Counted from the first letter of the stretch, positions 10,970-20,651 are shown. The stretch is 64,000 nt of DNA from Roseiarcus sp963787135 (GCA_963787135.1 CAWBBW010000021.1:1-64000); one strand, 5' to 3'. Notes: a model not told the origin generated them from the sequence alone. Numbers and translations: made by a program.

Positions 10970-11171
10970 GGCGAGGATTCCCTCTTTCTGCCGCGCTACG
11001 GCACGGCTGGACCTTCAAGATCACGATGTTCCTGCTACAACACGCTAGACAAGGCAAGGCTCCTCTGGTAAGGACCCGCGGTGTCGACGCGCTTCCTTAA
11101 GGTGGCGCGCCCACTTAATTTATCGGATAAATTCAGGCCGCCGAGGCTCCGCCTCAAACACAGGATATTCC

Positions 11172-11423
11172 GTGCAGGTACTCGTTCGCGACAACAATGT
11201 CGATCAGGCCCTCAAGGCGTTAAAGAAGAAGATGCAGCGCGAGGGGATCTTTCGCGAGATGAAGCTTCGTGGCCATTATGAGAAGCCATCCGAAAAGAGG
11301 GCCCGCGAAAAGGCCGAGGCTATTCGGCGAGCCAGGAAGCTGGCGCGCAAGAAGCTGCAGCGCGAGGGCTTGTTACCCGTCAAGGCCAAACCGGCTCCCG
11401 GCGCGCCCCGCTCGGCCAGCTGA
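11172..11423 (+). CDS. rpsU: 30S ribosomal protein bS21
   Basis: 83 residues starting at GTG 11172 (MQVLVRDNNVDQALKALKKK). The characteristic REGIFREMKLRGHYEKPSEK block and the basic tail RRARKLARKKLQREG are present. The C-terminal extension after about residue 65 (LLPVKAKPAPGAPRSAS) is usual in alphaproteobacteria. bS21 sits near the anti-Shine-Dalgarno end of 16S rRNA. It is a single-gene unit with its own terminator at 11495-11526. Confidence 0.95.
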   Translation: MQVLVRDNNVDQALKALKKKMQREGIFREMKLRGHYEKPSEKRAREKAEAIRRARKLARKKLQREGLLPVKAKPAPGAPRSAS

Positions 11424-11494
11424 GGCTGGCCATACATGAGGTGGGGCGCCGACGCCTGGTTGCGCCCGCGTTCTGAAGTCCGACAAGAGTTTGG

Positions 11495-11526
11495 ACCCCG
11501 CCGGCGTGGCGGGGTTTTTGTTTTTT
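11495..11526 (+). terminator. Rho-independent terminator after rpsU
   Basis: A 7-bp stem CCCCGCC (11496-11502) / GGCGGGG (11508-11514) with a five-base loop is followed by TTTTTGTTTTTT. It lies about 70 bases after the rpsU stop. Confidence 0.85.
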
Positions 11527-11600
11527 GACAGTGCGTGCGTCGGGCGACGCATCGGTCCGCGCGAGGTCAGGCGTTGGCAAGGTTCGCGAATGGTGAGGGC

Positions 11601-12449
11601 ATGCTTCAGCTTACGGATGGGGCGCTTCGAGCGGCGATCGCCTTGAGCTTGGCGCTGGCGCTAGGCGCGTGCAGCGAAACGATCGGCGGGATCAACCCGT
11701 CCGGACACGTGGCGGAAACGGAGGCTGATGCCGCGGCGCAAGCCTCCAACGCTGGGAATATCGCCTCCCTCAGCGAGGTCATCGAGCGAAATCCGCGTGA
11801 TGCCGTCGCGTACAACACGCGTGGCGTCGTCTACGCCAAGCTTGGGCGTTACTCCAATGCGATCGACGACTTCAGTCATGCGATCGAACTCGATCCGAAA
11901 TTCGCCGGAGCGTACACCAATCGTGCGCTCGCCTATCGCCAGACGAAGAAGGACGATCTGGCGATGCAGGACTTCAACCAGGCGATCAGCGTCGATCCGA
12001 ATGACGCCGCCGCCTATCTCGGGCGTGGGAATCTTTTGCGCTCGGAAAACGATTTCAACGGCGCGCTTGCCGACCTCAATCAGGCGATCAGGTTGAACCC
12101 GGAGGGCGCACAGGCCTATCATGCGCGAGGTCTGATTTATCAACGCCAGGGCAACGACGTCCAGGCGATCACGGACTTTAACAACGCGATCGATCGCGAT
12201 CCCTTCGCGGGCGCCCCTTACCAAGCTCGCGGCCAGAGCTTGATGGCGACTGGCAAATACGATGCGGCGATCGAGGACTTCAACGCAGCTCTGAACGTCA
12301 ATGCGAACAATTCAGACGCTTGGGCAGGGCTCGGCCTTTGCTACGAGAAGCTGAACAATCGCTCCAAGGCCCTTGAGTCCTATCAGCGCGCCGTGCTGGT
12401 TGACCCGAACAACGGCGCGGCGCGCGCCGCTTTGCAACGCCTTGGATGA
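11601..12449 (+). CDS. TPR-repeat lipoprotein
   Basis: 282 residues from the ATG at 11601, chosen because it directly starts a lipoprotein signal peptide ending in the lipobox LALGAC (Cys about residue 24). About six tetratricopeptide repeats follow, each with the pattern AYNTRGVVYAKLGRYSNAID or AYTNRALAYRQTKKDDLAMQ, from about residue 55 to the end. It should be anchored in the inner or outer membrane facing the periplasm, acting as a protein-protein scaffold. Similar NlpI-like proteins are common in alphaproteobacteria; no specific partner is indicated. It converges with accC. Confidence 0.85.
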   Translation: MLQLTDGALRAAIALSLALALGACSETIGGINPSGHVAETEADAAAQASNAGNIASLSEVIERNPRDAVAYNTRGVVYAKLGRYSNAIDDFSHAIELDPKFAGAYTNRALAYRQTKKDDLAMQDFNQAISVDPNDAAAYLGRGNLLRSENDFNGALADLNQAIRLNPEGAQAYHARGLIYQRQGNDVQAITDFNNAIDRDPFAGAPYQARGQSLMATGKYDAAIEDFNAALNVNANNSDAWAGLGLCYEKLNNRSKALESYQRAVLVDPNNGAARAALQRLG

Positions 12450-12493
12450 ATTGATCGGCCCCGTTTTGACTAAGATAGCGAAAAAGCTTCTCT

Positions 12494-13849
12494 CTACAAT
12501 TCCATTGCCGGATCGGTTTTGAGAAACTCTTCAAGCCAATGAATGTCGTATTGGCCGTTTTGCACATCCGCGTTTCGAACCAGCGTGCGAAACAGGGGCA
12601 ACGTCGTATTGATGCCGTCGATGATGAATTCGTCGAGCGCCCGACGCAGGCGCATCATCGCCTCCGTGCGGGTCCGGCCGTGGACGATCAATTTGCCGAC
12701 CAGCGAATCGTAGAACGGCGGAATCACGTAGCCCTGGTAAGCGGACGAATCGACCCGAACGCCCAGGCCACCTGGCGGATGAAAGTAGGCAATGCGTCCC
12801 GGGGAAGGAATGAAGGTGCGCGCATGTTCCGCGTTGATTCGACATTCAATCGCCGCGCCCAGGAAGCGAACGTCGTCCTGCGAGATAGATAATGGCGATC
12901 CAGCTGCGATCTTGATCTGTTCGTTGACGATATCAATGCCGGTGATCATCTCGGTCACGGGGTGCTCCACCTGCACTCGTGTATTCATCTCTATGAAGTA
13001 GAACTTTCCGTCCTCATAAAGGAACTCGACGGTTCCCGCCCCTACGTAGCCGAGTTCTGCAACCGCCCTGGCTACCAACCCGCCGATTTCCTCGCGCTGC
13101 TCGGCATTGAGCGCGGGGGAGGGGCCTTCTTCCCAGATCTTTTGATGGCGGCGCTGTAGCGAGCAGTCGCGCTCCCCGAGGTGAACGGCGCGACCGTGTC
13201 CGTCGCCCATTACTTGAATTTCGATGTGCCGCGGCTTTGAGAGATATTTCTCCAGATAGACGGAGTCGTCGCCGAAGGCGGTCCTGGCTTCGATCCGGGC
13301 AGCGGCGATTGCATCGGCGAGATCCTCAGGACCGTCGGCGACCTTCATGCCGCGACCTCCCCCGCCGGCTGCTGCCTTGACGATGACCGGATAACCGATA
13401 TCGGCTGCAATGCTCAACGCCTCCGCCTCGTTCGCGACTGCGCCGGGCGAGCCGGGAACGGAAGGGATCCCAAGCCGGGCGGCCGTCCGCTTGGCCTCGA
13501 TCTTGTCCCCCATGATCCGGATATGCTCCGCCTTCGGGCCGATGAAAGCGATCTCGTGCTCTTCCAGAATATCGGCGAAGCGAGCATTCTCGGCGAGGAA
13601 GCCATAGCCAGGATGGACGGCGTCCGCGCCGGTGATTTCGCAAGCTGCAACGATCGCGGGGATGTTGAGATAACTGTCGCGCGCGGGCGGCGGCCCGATG
13701 CATACGCTCTCGTCGGCCAGCCTGACATGCATCGCATCCTTGTCGGCGGTCGAATAGACAGCGACCGTCGCGATCCCGAGTTCCTTGGCGGCGCGCATCA
13801 CCCGCAGCGCGACTTCGCCCCGGTTCGCAATCAGAATCTTGTCAAACAT
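12494..13849 (-). CDS. accC: Biotin carboxylase subunit of acetyl-CoA carboxylase
   Basis: 451 residues from the ATG at 13849 (MFDKILIANRGEVALRVMRA). ATP-grasp enzyme that carboxylates biotin on AccB with bicarbonate and ATP. Visible are the glycine-rich loop KAAAGGGGRGMKV, the lysine and glutamate region ERDCSLQRRHQK, EFLYEDGKFYFIEMNTRVQV and EHPVTEM. Length is normal. It follows accB by 51 bases on the same strand, the usual accBC operon, which commits carbon to fatty acid synthesis. Confidence 0.96.
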   Translation of the reverse strand: MFDKILIANRGEVALRVMRAAKELGIATVAVYSTADKDAMHVRLADESVCIGPPPARDSYLNIPAIVAACEITGADAVHPGYGFLAENARFADILEEHEIAFIGPKAEHIRIMGDKIEAKRTAARLGIPSVPGSPGAVANEAEALSIAADIGYPVIVKAAAGGGGRGMKVADGPEDLADAIAAARIEARTAFGDDSVYLEKYLSKPRHIEIQVMGDGHGRAVHLGERDCSLQRRHQKIWEEGPSPALNAEQREEIGGLVARAVAELGYVGAGTVEFLYEDGKFYFIEMNTRVQVEHPVTEMITGIDIVNEQIKIAAGSPLSISQDDVRFLGAAIECRINAEHARTFIPSPGRIAYFHPPGGLGVRVDSSAYQGYVIPPFYDSLVGKLIVHGRTRTEAMMRLRRALDEFIIDGINTTLPLFRTLVRNADVQNGQYDIHWLEEFLKTDPAMEL

Positions 13850-13900
13850 GGGCGCCGTTTCTCCGCCCGGGCCGAATGAGACCACGTCCGTTTGCCGCGC

Positions 13901-14407
13901 TCATTCAATAACCATCAACGGCTGAGCATATTCGACCGGGGATCCGTCAGTGACGAGAATATTGACGACCTTGCCCGCCCGGGTCGCCACGATGTCATTG
14001 AAAGTCTTCATCGCCTCGACGAGCAGCAGCTTGTCTCCAGGTTTCACCACCGAACCGATCTCGACGAAAGGCTTCGCGTCGGGGCTCGCCCGCAGATAGG
14101 CTGTTCCCACCATTGGCGATTTCACGGCGCCGGCGAGGTCGGCGGCCACAGGTACTGCGGCGGTCTCGGCGACGGTTTCGGCCGGGCGGCGCGCTGCGGC
14201 CGTGGTCGCAATCTGAGGCGTTGCGGTGGATTGTGGTTGAGCAGGCGATCCTCGTTCACGCGCCACGCGCACATGCAATTCGCCCCGGTCAATTTCGACT
14301 TCGCTCAAATCATATTTTGCGACGATCTGGGCCAGCTGGTCGATCGCGGCGATATCAACAAGTCCTTGCTCTGGCTCGTCGGATCGCGAGCCGGACGGCT
14401 TTTTCAT
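13901..14407 (-). CDS. accB: Biotin carboxyl carrier protein of acetyl-CoA carboxylase
   Basis: 168 residues from the ATG at 14407; the frame is open further upstream but without family similarity. The N-terminal segment AIDQLAQIVAKYDLSEVEID is typical. An Ala/Pro/Thr linker (about 55-92) leads to the biotinyl domain KSPMVGTAYL. The biotinylated lysine is Lys134 in VEAMKTFND; the canonical motif is EAMKM/L, so the residue after Lys is a Thr here. It is upstream of and cotranscribed with accC. Confidence 0.95.
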   Translation of the reverse strand: MKKPSGSRSDEPEQGLVDIAAIDQLAQIVAKYDLSEVEIDRGELHVRVARERGSPAQPQSTATPQIATTAAARRPAETVAETAAVPVAADLAGAVKSPMVGTAYLRASPDAKPFVEIGSVVKPGDKLLLVEAMKTFNDIVATRAGKVVNILVTDGSPVEYAQPLMVIE

Positions 14408-14752
14408 GGCGTTTCGCTCTTCGGGGGGAGGGGCGTCGTCGTCTGGTTGGGCCGTCCCTATATCGCGCCGGTCCCCGCGAATAAAGACCTTCCCCGCAAA
14501 GATCGGCGCGACCCGCCCAAGCACCCCATACCGTCAAAAGCCGGAGTCGCCACAAAGCGCCCCGCCCTTATCGTCGCAAGATTGTTCGAAGTGCGAGGGT
14601 GGCGCGCGCCGAATTGTCGATTCAGGAGAGGCGTTACGTCAGGTCCGGCCGACGCATCATCAAGGTCTCGACATACACTCTGGCCGCGGGGCTCAAATCT
14701 TGAAGCCTCCGATACGTCGGATCAACGCGACTCCCCCGCGAGAAACCTTGGG
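14408..14752. other. Region upstream of accB, no gene recognised
   Basis: This 345-base stretch should hold the accBC promoter. aroQ, which often precedes accB, is not present, and no terminator or RNA element was recognised. Confidence 0.4.
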
Positions 14753-15019
14753 TTAGGGCGTGTGGTCTCGACGAGGCTCCGGCAATCCGAGAGGCGAGTA
14801 GCGCTGGTAGCGTTGGTCAAAATTTCTTGGACCCGAAGTTCCGATCGTCGCGACAGACTCGACTGACGCCTGGCTTTGGTCTGCAAGAATGGAGCTTACA
14901 TGCCAGCGCCAAATGGCGGGGTCCGATATGTCCAAATCCTTTCCGACACCGGTAACGCCCGCCGCATAGCTTGCGCCGCCGCCGATTGCCGTGAGAACCA
15001 GAATGAGGGACTTCCGCAT
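14753..15019 (-). CDS. Small secreted protein of unknown function
   Basis: 88 residues from the ATG at 15019, which has a very strong ribosome-binding site (GAGGAGGAG) six bases upstream. The N-terminus MRKSLILVLTAIGGGASYAA is a clean signal peptide. The mature part (about 68 residues) has no recognisable domain and ends in a Pro/Arg-rich tail. It stands between accB and hdaA on the same strand. I do not recognise a family. Confidence 0.5.
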   Translation of the reverse strand: MRKSLILVLTAIGGGASYAAGVTGVGKDLDISDPAIWRWHVSSILADQSQASVESVATIGTSGPRNFDQRYQRYSPLGLPEPRRDHTP

Positions 15020-15126
15020 CGTCTCCTCCTCGTTCAAAATTTTTGGGCCGGGAAGCTCGGGTCGCAGCGCCCCCCTCCGCGCTCAAGGCTTTCCAAGCGA
15101 CCTACAATCACAAATTTGTGGCCCGG

Positions 15127-15819
15127 CTAAGGCGCGTCGCCCTCGGGAGCGGATTCATGCAACACTTTGCTCGCCATGGCGCGGGTAACGCGCCGTCCAA
15201 GCGCCAACGCCTCGCGGTCAAGCGTGTGGACCACTCTCCGGGCTTCGCCGAGCGATCGTTCGATCCTTACTGCGATATAGGCGACGACAGGCGGCTCAAC
15301 TTGGAGCTGGCGGTCGCTGAAGAGTTTGAACAGGACCGCCTCTATGAGCTCGATGTCAGGCGCCTCCAGCCGAACGACGGGCGCGAGCCGCAACCGTGAC
15401 AGCAAATCCGGGGTCATCAGGTCCCATGCTTCGGGCGCCGCGCGGGCCGTCAGCAACATCCAGACGCCGTTCTGCAGCGCCGCGTTGACAAGATGGAACA
15501 GACGATCGTCTGCCGGACTGATGCTGTCGGCATCTTCGATCAGTAGCGCGGACGTTTGAGCGTCGAGTTCGAGACCTGCCCGAGCTAGAGACTCCCCGTG
15601 GACGACAACGGCGTTGGCCATTCCGGCCCAGAGCGAGGCGAGGTGAGTCTTGCCCGCGCCCTCTGGGCCGACAAGGAGCAGCATTCGTCCCGCCCAATTC
15701 GGCCACTGGTCGATCGCCCGGAGCGCCTCCCGGTTCGAAGGCGCTGCGAGAAAATCTTCGCGCGCGAAACTCGGCTGATGCGGTAAATCAAGGGTCAGCT
15801 GGCGTGGAGGTCTGATCAT
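15127..15819 (-). CDS. hdaA: DnaA-related regulatory ATPase HdaA
   Basis: 230 residues from the ATG at 15819. The N-terminus carries QLTLDL, which matches the beta-clamp-binding motif of Hda proteins. The AAA+ core has Walker A GPEGAGKTH (residues 51-59), ALLIEDADS as Walker B, and a sensor region LLTARAAPEAW. Compared with DnaA it lacks the DNA-binding domain IV. By family it would stimulate ATP hydrolysis by DnaA bound near the sliding clamp and so prevent over-initiation. Its usual neighbour, an AI-2E-type permease, is missing here. Confidence 0.88.
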   Translation of the reverse strand: MIRPPRQLTLDLPHQPSFAREDFLAAPSNREALRAIDQWPNWAGRMLLLVGPEGAGKTHLASLWAGMANAVVVHGESLARAGLELDAQTSALLIEDADSISPADDRLFHLVNAALQNGVWMLLTARAAPEAWDLMTPDLLSRLRLAPVVRLEAPDIELIEAVLFKLFSDRQLQVEPPVVAYIAVRIERSLGEARRVVHTLDREALALGRRVTRAMASKVLHESAPEGDAP

Positions 15820-15849
15820 TGTCTTAATTTGGGCGCAACGGCGACTTTT

Positions 15850-16207
15850 GGTTTGGTTGCTCGAAAACGGTTCGCCAAACCCAAAGCGTGGTGACAGTCC
15901 AGAGAATGAACCGACGTTCTGGGCTCGCCGCGCGAAGCTCATGCGACGTCTTCATGACCGTCGGCCTGTGACCGCAGGACTTTATAATCCGCCTGGAAGT
16001 CGTTGGTGAGAAGAAAATAGCCAACGCGTCCACCGGTCTGATCGCCGATACTCGCCCGCTGGTTGCGGTCAGCGGGAATGGCCAGTATGAGCGTGGCTGC
16101 CCTGCGCCGGGCGGCGCCACCACGATCCAACGGTTGTTTTGGCCGACGTCCGTATCTTCGACCGCAAGCGCGGAAAAAGCGCGCGCCCTCATCATAACTG
16201 GGAACAT
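15850..16207 (-). pseudogene. VOC/glyoxalase-superfamily protein remnant
   Basis: Two overlapping minus-strand frames together resemble the middle of a VOC-family protein. One frame reads NRWIVVAPPGAGQ near 16110-16140. The other continues RASIGDQTGGRVGYFLLTND and FQADYKVLRS down to about 15960. The N-terminal beta-strand unit is missing and the C-terminal GNLWDL-type end is not recognisable. Family members are about 120-130 residues. This appears to be a decayed gene immediately upstream of hdaA. Confidence 0.6.
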
Positions 16208-16254
16208 AGAAAAGAGATAGCGGCGAGGTTCTGCAGCACGGTTTCGCTATCGGC

Positions 16255-16545
16255 TCACGTGGTCGAGCACTGGCCGATATACCGATATAGATGCCGCGCG
16301 AAGCCAGTGTTGTCGCCGCGACCGTCCATCCGAGGTAGGTTTACAAGGGCTGAAGATTGAGACCATAGGCGCGTACGCCCAAGGCAAAACCGGCAAGAGC
16401 GATCTGCGCGGTGCTCTGCTAAACTTCGAGTCCCAGAGCGGCCGAATCTCGACGGGTCTGTCAATTTAGCCACGAAGCCAGCAGCATCCCCGCCAAAGTA
16501 ATGATATTTGGGATATTGTTGAGAAGCCGAGAAATATTTATTTCA
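16255..16545 (-). pseudogene. CDP-alcohol phosphatidyltransferase remnant
   Basis: On the minus strand the segment starting near 16530 reads NNIPNIITLAGMLLASW, the usual N-terminal helix of CDP-alcohol phosphatidyltransferases, then a stop. After a frame change and with two further stops, 16400-16260 reads STAQIALAGFALGVRAYGLN and YLGWTVAATTLASRGIYI, which resembles the C-terminal helices of the same family. The central catalytic DG-AR-G-D-D motif is absent, so an internal deletion has removed the active site. In related genomes such a gene lies between hdaA and purM, which supports the reading. Confidence 0.6.
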
Positions 16546-16731
16546 CGCGGACGTCGATTCGCCAGTGACCACAATCTAACGGTCCGTCCCCCTGATTCAG
16601 CGAAACCAAGTTCAAGCTGTTAGGAGATACGAGCTTAGCACGGTTCCGCGCGCGTTAGGAAACCGAGGCTTCGGTTGCGGCTCCTGGCCTGATCCTGTAC
16701 GCCGCGAATGATTCCTGTCCTCGGAGCCGCG

Positions 16732-17796
16732 ATGCCCGACAGCACTAAACCGCTGACTTATGCCGAGGCCGGCGTCGACATCAGCAGGGGCAACCGCCTT
16801 GTCGATCGAATTAAGCCTTTGGCGCGCGCAAGCCGCCGCCCTGGCGCCGATGCCGAGTTGGGGGGGTTCGGGGGTCTGTTCGATCTCAAAGCGGCCGGGT
16901 TCATCGACCCAATCTTGGTCGCCGCCAATGACGGCGTCGGCACCAAGCTGAAGATCGCAATCGAATGCGGCATTTACGACACGATTGGGGTGGATCTGGT
17001 TGCCATGTGCGTCAATGACATCGTTGTCCAGGGAGCTGAGCCGCTTTTCTTTCTGGATTATTTTGCGGCCGGCAAACTCGACGAGGACGTCGCGACCGCC
17101 GTCGTGAAAGGAATTGCCGAGGGTTGCTCGCAATCCGGATGTGCGTTAATCGGCGGGGAAACGGCTGAAATGCCCGGCCTCTATGCGTCTGGAGACTTTG
17201 ATCTCGCGGGTTTCGCGGTCGGGGCGGCTGAGCGCGGAAACCTGTTGCCAAAACCTGGACTCAAACCGGGCGACGCCGTGCTTGGCCTGCCTTCGTCGGG
17301 CCTGCATTCCAATGGCTTCTCGTTGGTGCGACGCGTCGTTGAGCGAGCCGGGCTTGCCTGGGACGCCCCGGCGCCGTTCGATCCGTCTCAATCGCTCGGA
17401 ACCGCGCTTCTCACCCCAACGCGACTTTACGTGAAGCCACTGCTTCACGTTCTATCGACAACGCGGGGCGTTCTCGCCCTCGCGCATATCACCGGGGGTG
17501 GCTATACCGACAACCTGCCTCGCGTGCTCGGCTCCGATATTGCCGTTTCGCTCGATCTTGGCGCTTTTGCGCCGTCGCCGGTTATGTCCTGGCTAGCGGC
17601 GACGGGGAACATCGCCGAGGAAGAAATGCTACGCACCTACAACTGCGGATTTGGGATGGCGGTCTTCGTCGACGCCCCGCGCGAGGATGAAGTGCGCACG
17701 GCCCTAGCGCTCGCCGGATTGTCGCCGACTTTGATTGGCCGGCTTTTTGCCCGTGACAATCGGAGCGTCGTTACTCGCGGAAGGCTTCCTTTTTGA
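16732..17796 (+). CDS. purM: Phosphoribosylformylglycinamidine cyclo-ligase (AIR synthetase)
   Basis: 354 residues from the ATG at 16732 (MPDSTKPLTYAEAGVDIS). PurM closes the imidazole ring of 5-aminoimidazole ribotide using ATP. Motifs: VAANDGVGTKLKIAIE, DIVVQGAEPLFFLDY, IGGETAEMPGLY, GLPSSGLHSNGFSLVR and AHITGGGYTDNLPRVL. Length is normal. Its stop shares four bases with the purN start (TTGA at 17793-17796), so the pair is translationally coupled. Confidence 0.96.
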   Translation: MPDSTKPLTYAEAGVDISRGNRLVDRIKPLARASRRPGADAELGGFGGLFDLKAAGFIDPILVAANDGVGTKLKIAIECGIYDTIGVDLVAMCVNDIVVQGAEPLFFLDYFAAGKLDEDVATAVVKGIAEGCSQSGCALIGGETAEMPGLYASGDFDLAGFAVGAAERGNLLPKPGLKPGDAVLGLPSSGLHSNGFSLVRRVVERAGLAWDAPAPFDPSQSLGTALLTPTRLYVKPLLHVLSTTRGVLALAHITGGGYTDNLPRVLGSDIAVSLDLGAFAPSPVMSWLAATGNIAEEEMLRTYNCGFGMAVFVDAPREDEVRTALALAGLSPTLIGRLFARDNRSVVTRGRLPF

Positions 17797-18395
17797 CCGG
17801 CCGGGTGCGAACGGCCATCCTAATCTCAGGCCGCGGATCCAACATGGGGGCCTTGATCGAAGCGGCCCGCAAGCCGGAATTTTCGGCCCAGATCTCGCTC
17901 GTCCTGTCCGATAACCCCGATGCCCCAGGGCTGGCCGTCGCACGCGAGGCGGGGGTGGTCACGGGGGCGATCGATTTTCGGAGTTTGCCCGGGAAAGAGG
18001 AATTTGAGGCGGCGCTTCATACTCAACTTGTCGCGACCGGGGTGGAGCTTGTTTGCCTGGCCGGATTTATGCGAATCTTGAGCCGCAATTTTGTTGATCG
18101 ATGGCGCGGGCGAATTCTCAACATTCATCCGTCCTTGCTGCCGGAGTTGCGCGGCCTGCGCACACATGAGCGGGCGCTGGCCGAATCGCGAGAAGAGCAC
18201 GGATGCACCGTGCACTATGTGACGGCCGAACTCGACGCGGGACCCATCGTCACCCAGGCCAGAATCCCGATTTTTCCTCGCGACGACGCCGAGGCGCTCG
18301 CTAAGCGCGTCCTGTTCGAGGAACACCGGATTTATCCGCAGGCTCTTGATGTGGTCGCCCGCGCACTGCGCGCACATGGCGCGCCGGGGATGTAG
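17793..18395 (+). CDS. purN: Phosphoribosylglycinamide formyltransferase
   Basis: 200 residues starting at TTG 17793, overlapping the purM stop. It transfers the formyl group of 10-formyl-THF to GAR. Visible motifs: LISGRGSNMGALIEA, LAGFMRILS, NIHPSLLPELRGLRTHERAL with catalytic Asn and His, and GCTVHYVTAELDAGPI with the catalytic Asp. The TTG start is inferred from the overlap and the immediate beginning of the conserved Rossmann strand. Confidence 0.94.
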   Translation: MTGRVRTAILISGRGSNMGALIEAARKPEFSAQISLVLSDNPDAPGLAVAREAGVVTGAIDFRSLPGKEEFEAALHTQLVATGVELVCLAGFMRILSRNFVDRWRGRILNIHPSLLPELRGLRTHERALAESREEHGCTVHYVTAELDAGPIVTQARIPIFPRDDAEALAKRVLFEEHRIYPQALDVVARALRAHGAPGM

Positions 18396-18455
18396 TTTTT
18401 CTTGGCGCGGTGAGGAAATTGATTCAAAATCAGGAAAGATGAAAGGACAAGTTGC

Positions 18456-20651
18456 GTGGCGCGAAGCGTTGCGAAAAAGTTCCAGCCCTTCGGGAACGGC
18501 TCCGTGCCGGAGGACGTCAGTCCATCCCCGCTGATGTCGTCGCCCGAACGCTTTATCAATCGTGAGTTGTCGTGGCTTGAATTCAATCGGCGCGTCCTTG
18601 AAGAAGCAGCAAATCCCAATCACCCGCTTCTGGAGAGGCTGAGGTTCCTTTCGATCTCGGCGAACAATCTCGACGAGTTTTTCATGGTTCGCGTGGCCGG
18701 TCTTGTTGGCCAAGTTCTGTCGGGGTTCACCGAAATCTCGGACGACGGCCGGACGCCCGTCGAGCAACTCGAGCGCATCAGCGAGCGTGTTGCCGCACTC
18801 GTCGCGTCGCAGCAGGAAAGATGGCGCGCACTACGAACGGAACTCACGGCCAGCGGTATCGTTATTCTCGATGTCGCCGATCTGACGCGCCGCGAAAGAG
18901 ATTGGCTGCAGGAGTACTTCCTTCAGCAGGTGTTTCCGATCTTGACGCCGCTGGCGGTCGACCCAGCGCACCCGTTCCCTTTCATACCCAATCTGGGATT
19001 CACGCTCGCGCTTGAACTGCTCAATCCTCAGGATGGCCGCGCGATGAGCGCACTTGTGCGAGTGCCGGGCAGCGTCGAGCGCTTCATTCGATTGCCTGAC
19101 GGTCCACTCGGTGTGACGGCTCGTTTCGTGACGCTCGACCGTCTAATTGTCGCGTTCATCGGTCTGCTGTTTCCGGGATATGAAGTATTGGGAGAAGGCT
19201 CATTTCGGGTTATCCGCGACAGCGACATCGAGGTCGAGGAAGAGGCGGAGGACCTTGTTCGCCTCTATGAGAGCGCGCTCAAGCGGCGTCGGCGCGGTTC
19301 GGTGATACGGCTGGAGATTGAAGCGAGCATGCCCGAATCGTTGCGAGCGTTTGTCGCTGGCGACGTGGACGTCGTTCCGTCGGGCATTGTTCTGATCGAG
19401 GGCATGTTGGCGCTGAACGAGCTTTCGCAGCTGGTCTCGATCGATCGGCCAGAACTAAAGTTTTCGACTTACAACCCTCGATTTCCGGAGCGTGTGAAGG
19501 ATCACGGAGGGGATTGTTTCGCAGCGATCCGCCAGAAGGATCTGGTTGTCCATCATCCGTACGAGTCCTTCGACGTCGTCATTCAGTTTCTCAATCAGGC
19601 GGCGCGCGACCCTAACGTGGTGGCGATTAAGCAGACACTCTATCGCACTTCCGCCGATAGTCCGATCGTTAGAGCCCTCGTCGAGGCGGCCGAATCGGGA
19701 AAGTCCGTGACCGCGCTGATCGAATTGAAGGCCCAATTCGATGAGGAAGCGAATATCCGTTGGGCGCGCGATCTCGAGCGCGCGGGTGCGCAGGTGGTCT
19801 ATGGATTCATCGAACTCAAGACCCATGCGAAATTGTCGATGGTGGTGCGGCGTGAGGGCGGCACGCTGGTCAACTACTGTCATCTTGGAACGGGAAATTA
19901 CCATCCCATAACCGCCAAGATCTACACAGATATATCGCTTTTCACGGCCGAACCGGCGATAGGTCGCGATGTGGCGCGCATTTTCAATTTCATCACCGGC
20001 TATGCCGAGCCGGACGGGCTGGAGCAAATGTCGATCTCGCCCATCACTCTAAAGGCGACTTTGCTGCGAAACATCGCCGACGAAATCGATCATGCCGCGC
20101 TTGGCAAGCCCGCACAGATATGGATGAAATGCAACGCGCTCGTCGATCCGGAAATTATTGACGCTCTCTATGCAGCTAGCCGCGCCGGCGTGGAGATCGA
20201 CATGGTGATTCGAGGAATTTGCTGCTTGCGGCCGGGCGTGCCCGGGCTGTCGGACAATATCCGCGTGAAGTCGATCGTCGGACGCTTCCTTGAGCACGCG
20301 CGCATCTATGCGTTCGGCGCCGGTTGTGGACTACCACATCCGAAAGCGCGCGTTTTCATTTCTTCCGCGGATCTCATGCAGCGCAATCTTGATCGACGCG
20401 TCGAGGCGCTCGTTCCGCTCCTCAATCCCACCGTTCATGAGCACGTGCTCGATCAAATCATGGAAGCGAACTTGATGGACAACGAGCAAAGCTTCCGGGT
20501 GTTGCCGGACGGGTCGAGTGAGAGGATCGCGCCGACCGAAGGCGAACAGCCATTCAACGCGCACAAGTATTTCCAGACGAACCCGAGCCTCTCGGGGCGA
20601 GGTCAAGCGCTCAAGCTATCCTTTCCGATGGCGCTGCGCGGACGGTGCTGA
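18456..20651 (+). CDS. ppk: Polyphosphate kinase 1
   Basis: 731 residues from GTG 18456, preceded by AAAGGACA. PPK1 makes polyphosphate reversibly from ATP at the membrane. The four-domain family is clear: FINRELSWLEFNRRVLEEA, LDEFFMVRVAGL, VAIKQTLYRTS, the phospho-histidine in IELKTHAKLSMV (His about residue 456), YCHLGTGNYHP, and the second catalytic histidine in GLPHPKARVFISSADLM (about 629). Length is normal. It is followed 45 bases later by the exopolyphosphatase gene, giving one locus for synthesis and breakdown. Confidence 0.96.
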   Translation: MARSVAKKFQPFGNGSVPEDVSPSPLMSSPERFINRELSWLEFNRRVLEEAANPNHPLLERLRFLSISANNLDEFFMVRVAGLVGQVLSGFTEISDDGRTPVEQLERISERVAALVASQQERWRALRTELTASGIVILDVADLTRRERDWLQEYFLQQVFPILTPLAVDPAHPFPFIPNLGFTLALELLNPQDGRAMSALVRVPGSVERFIRLPDGPLGVTARFVTLDRLIVAFIGLLFPGYEVLGEGSFRVIRDSDIEVEEEAEDLVRLYESALKRRRRGSVIRLEIEASMPESLRAFVAGDVDVVPSGIVLIEGMLALNELSQLVSIDRPELKFSTYNPRFPERVKDHGGDCFAAIRQKDLVVHHPYESFDVVIQFLNQAARDPNVVAIKQTLYRTSADSPIVRALVEAAESGKSVTALIELKAQFDEEANIRWARDLERAGAQVVYGFIELKTHAKLSMVVRREGGTLVNYCHLGTGNYHPITAKIYTDISLFTAEPAIGRDVARIFNFITGYAEPDGLEQMSISPITLKATLLRNIADEIDHAALGKPAQIWMKCNALVDPEIIDALYAASRAGVEIDMVIRGICCLRPGVPGLSDNIRVKSIVGRFLEHARIYAFGAGCGLPHPKARVFISSADLMQRNLDRRVEALVPLLNPTVHEHVLDQIMEANLMDNEQSFRVLPDGSSERIAPTEGEQPFNAHKYFQTNPSLSGRGQALKLSFPMALRGRC

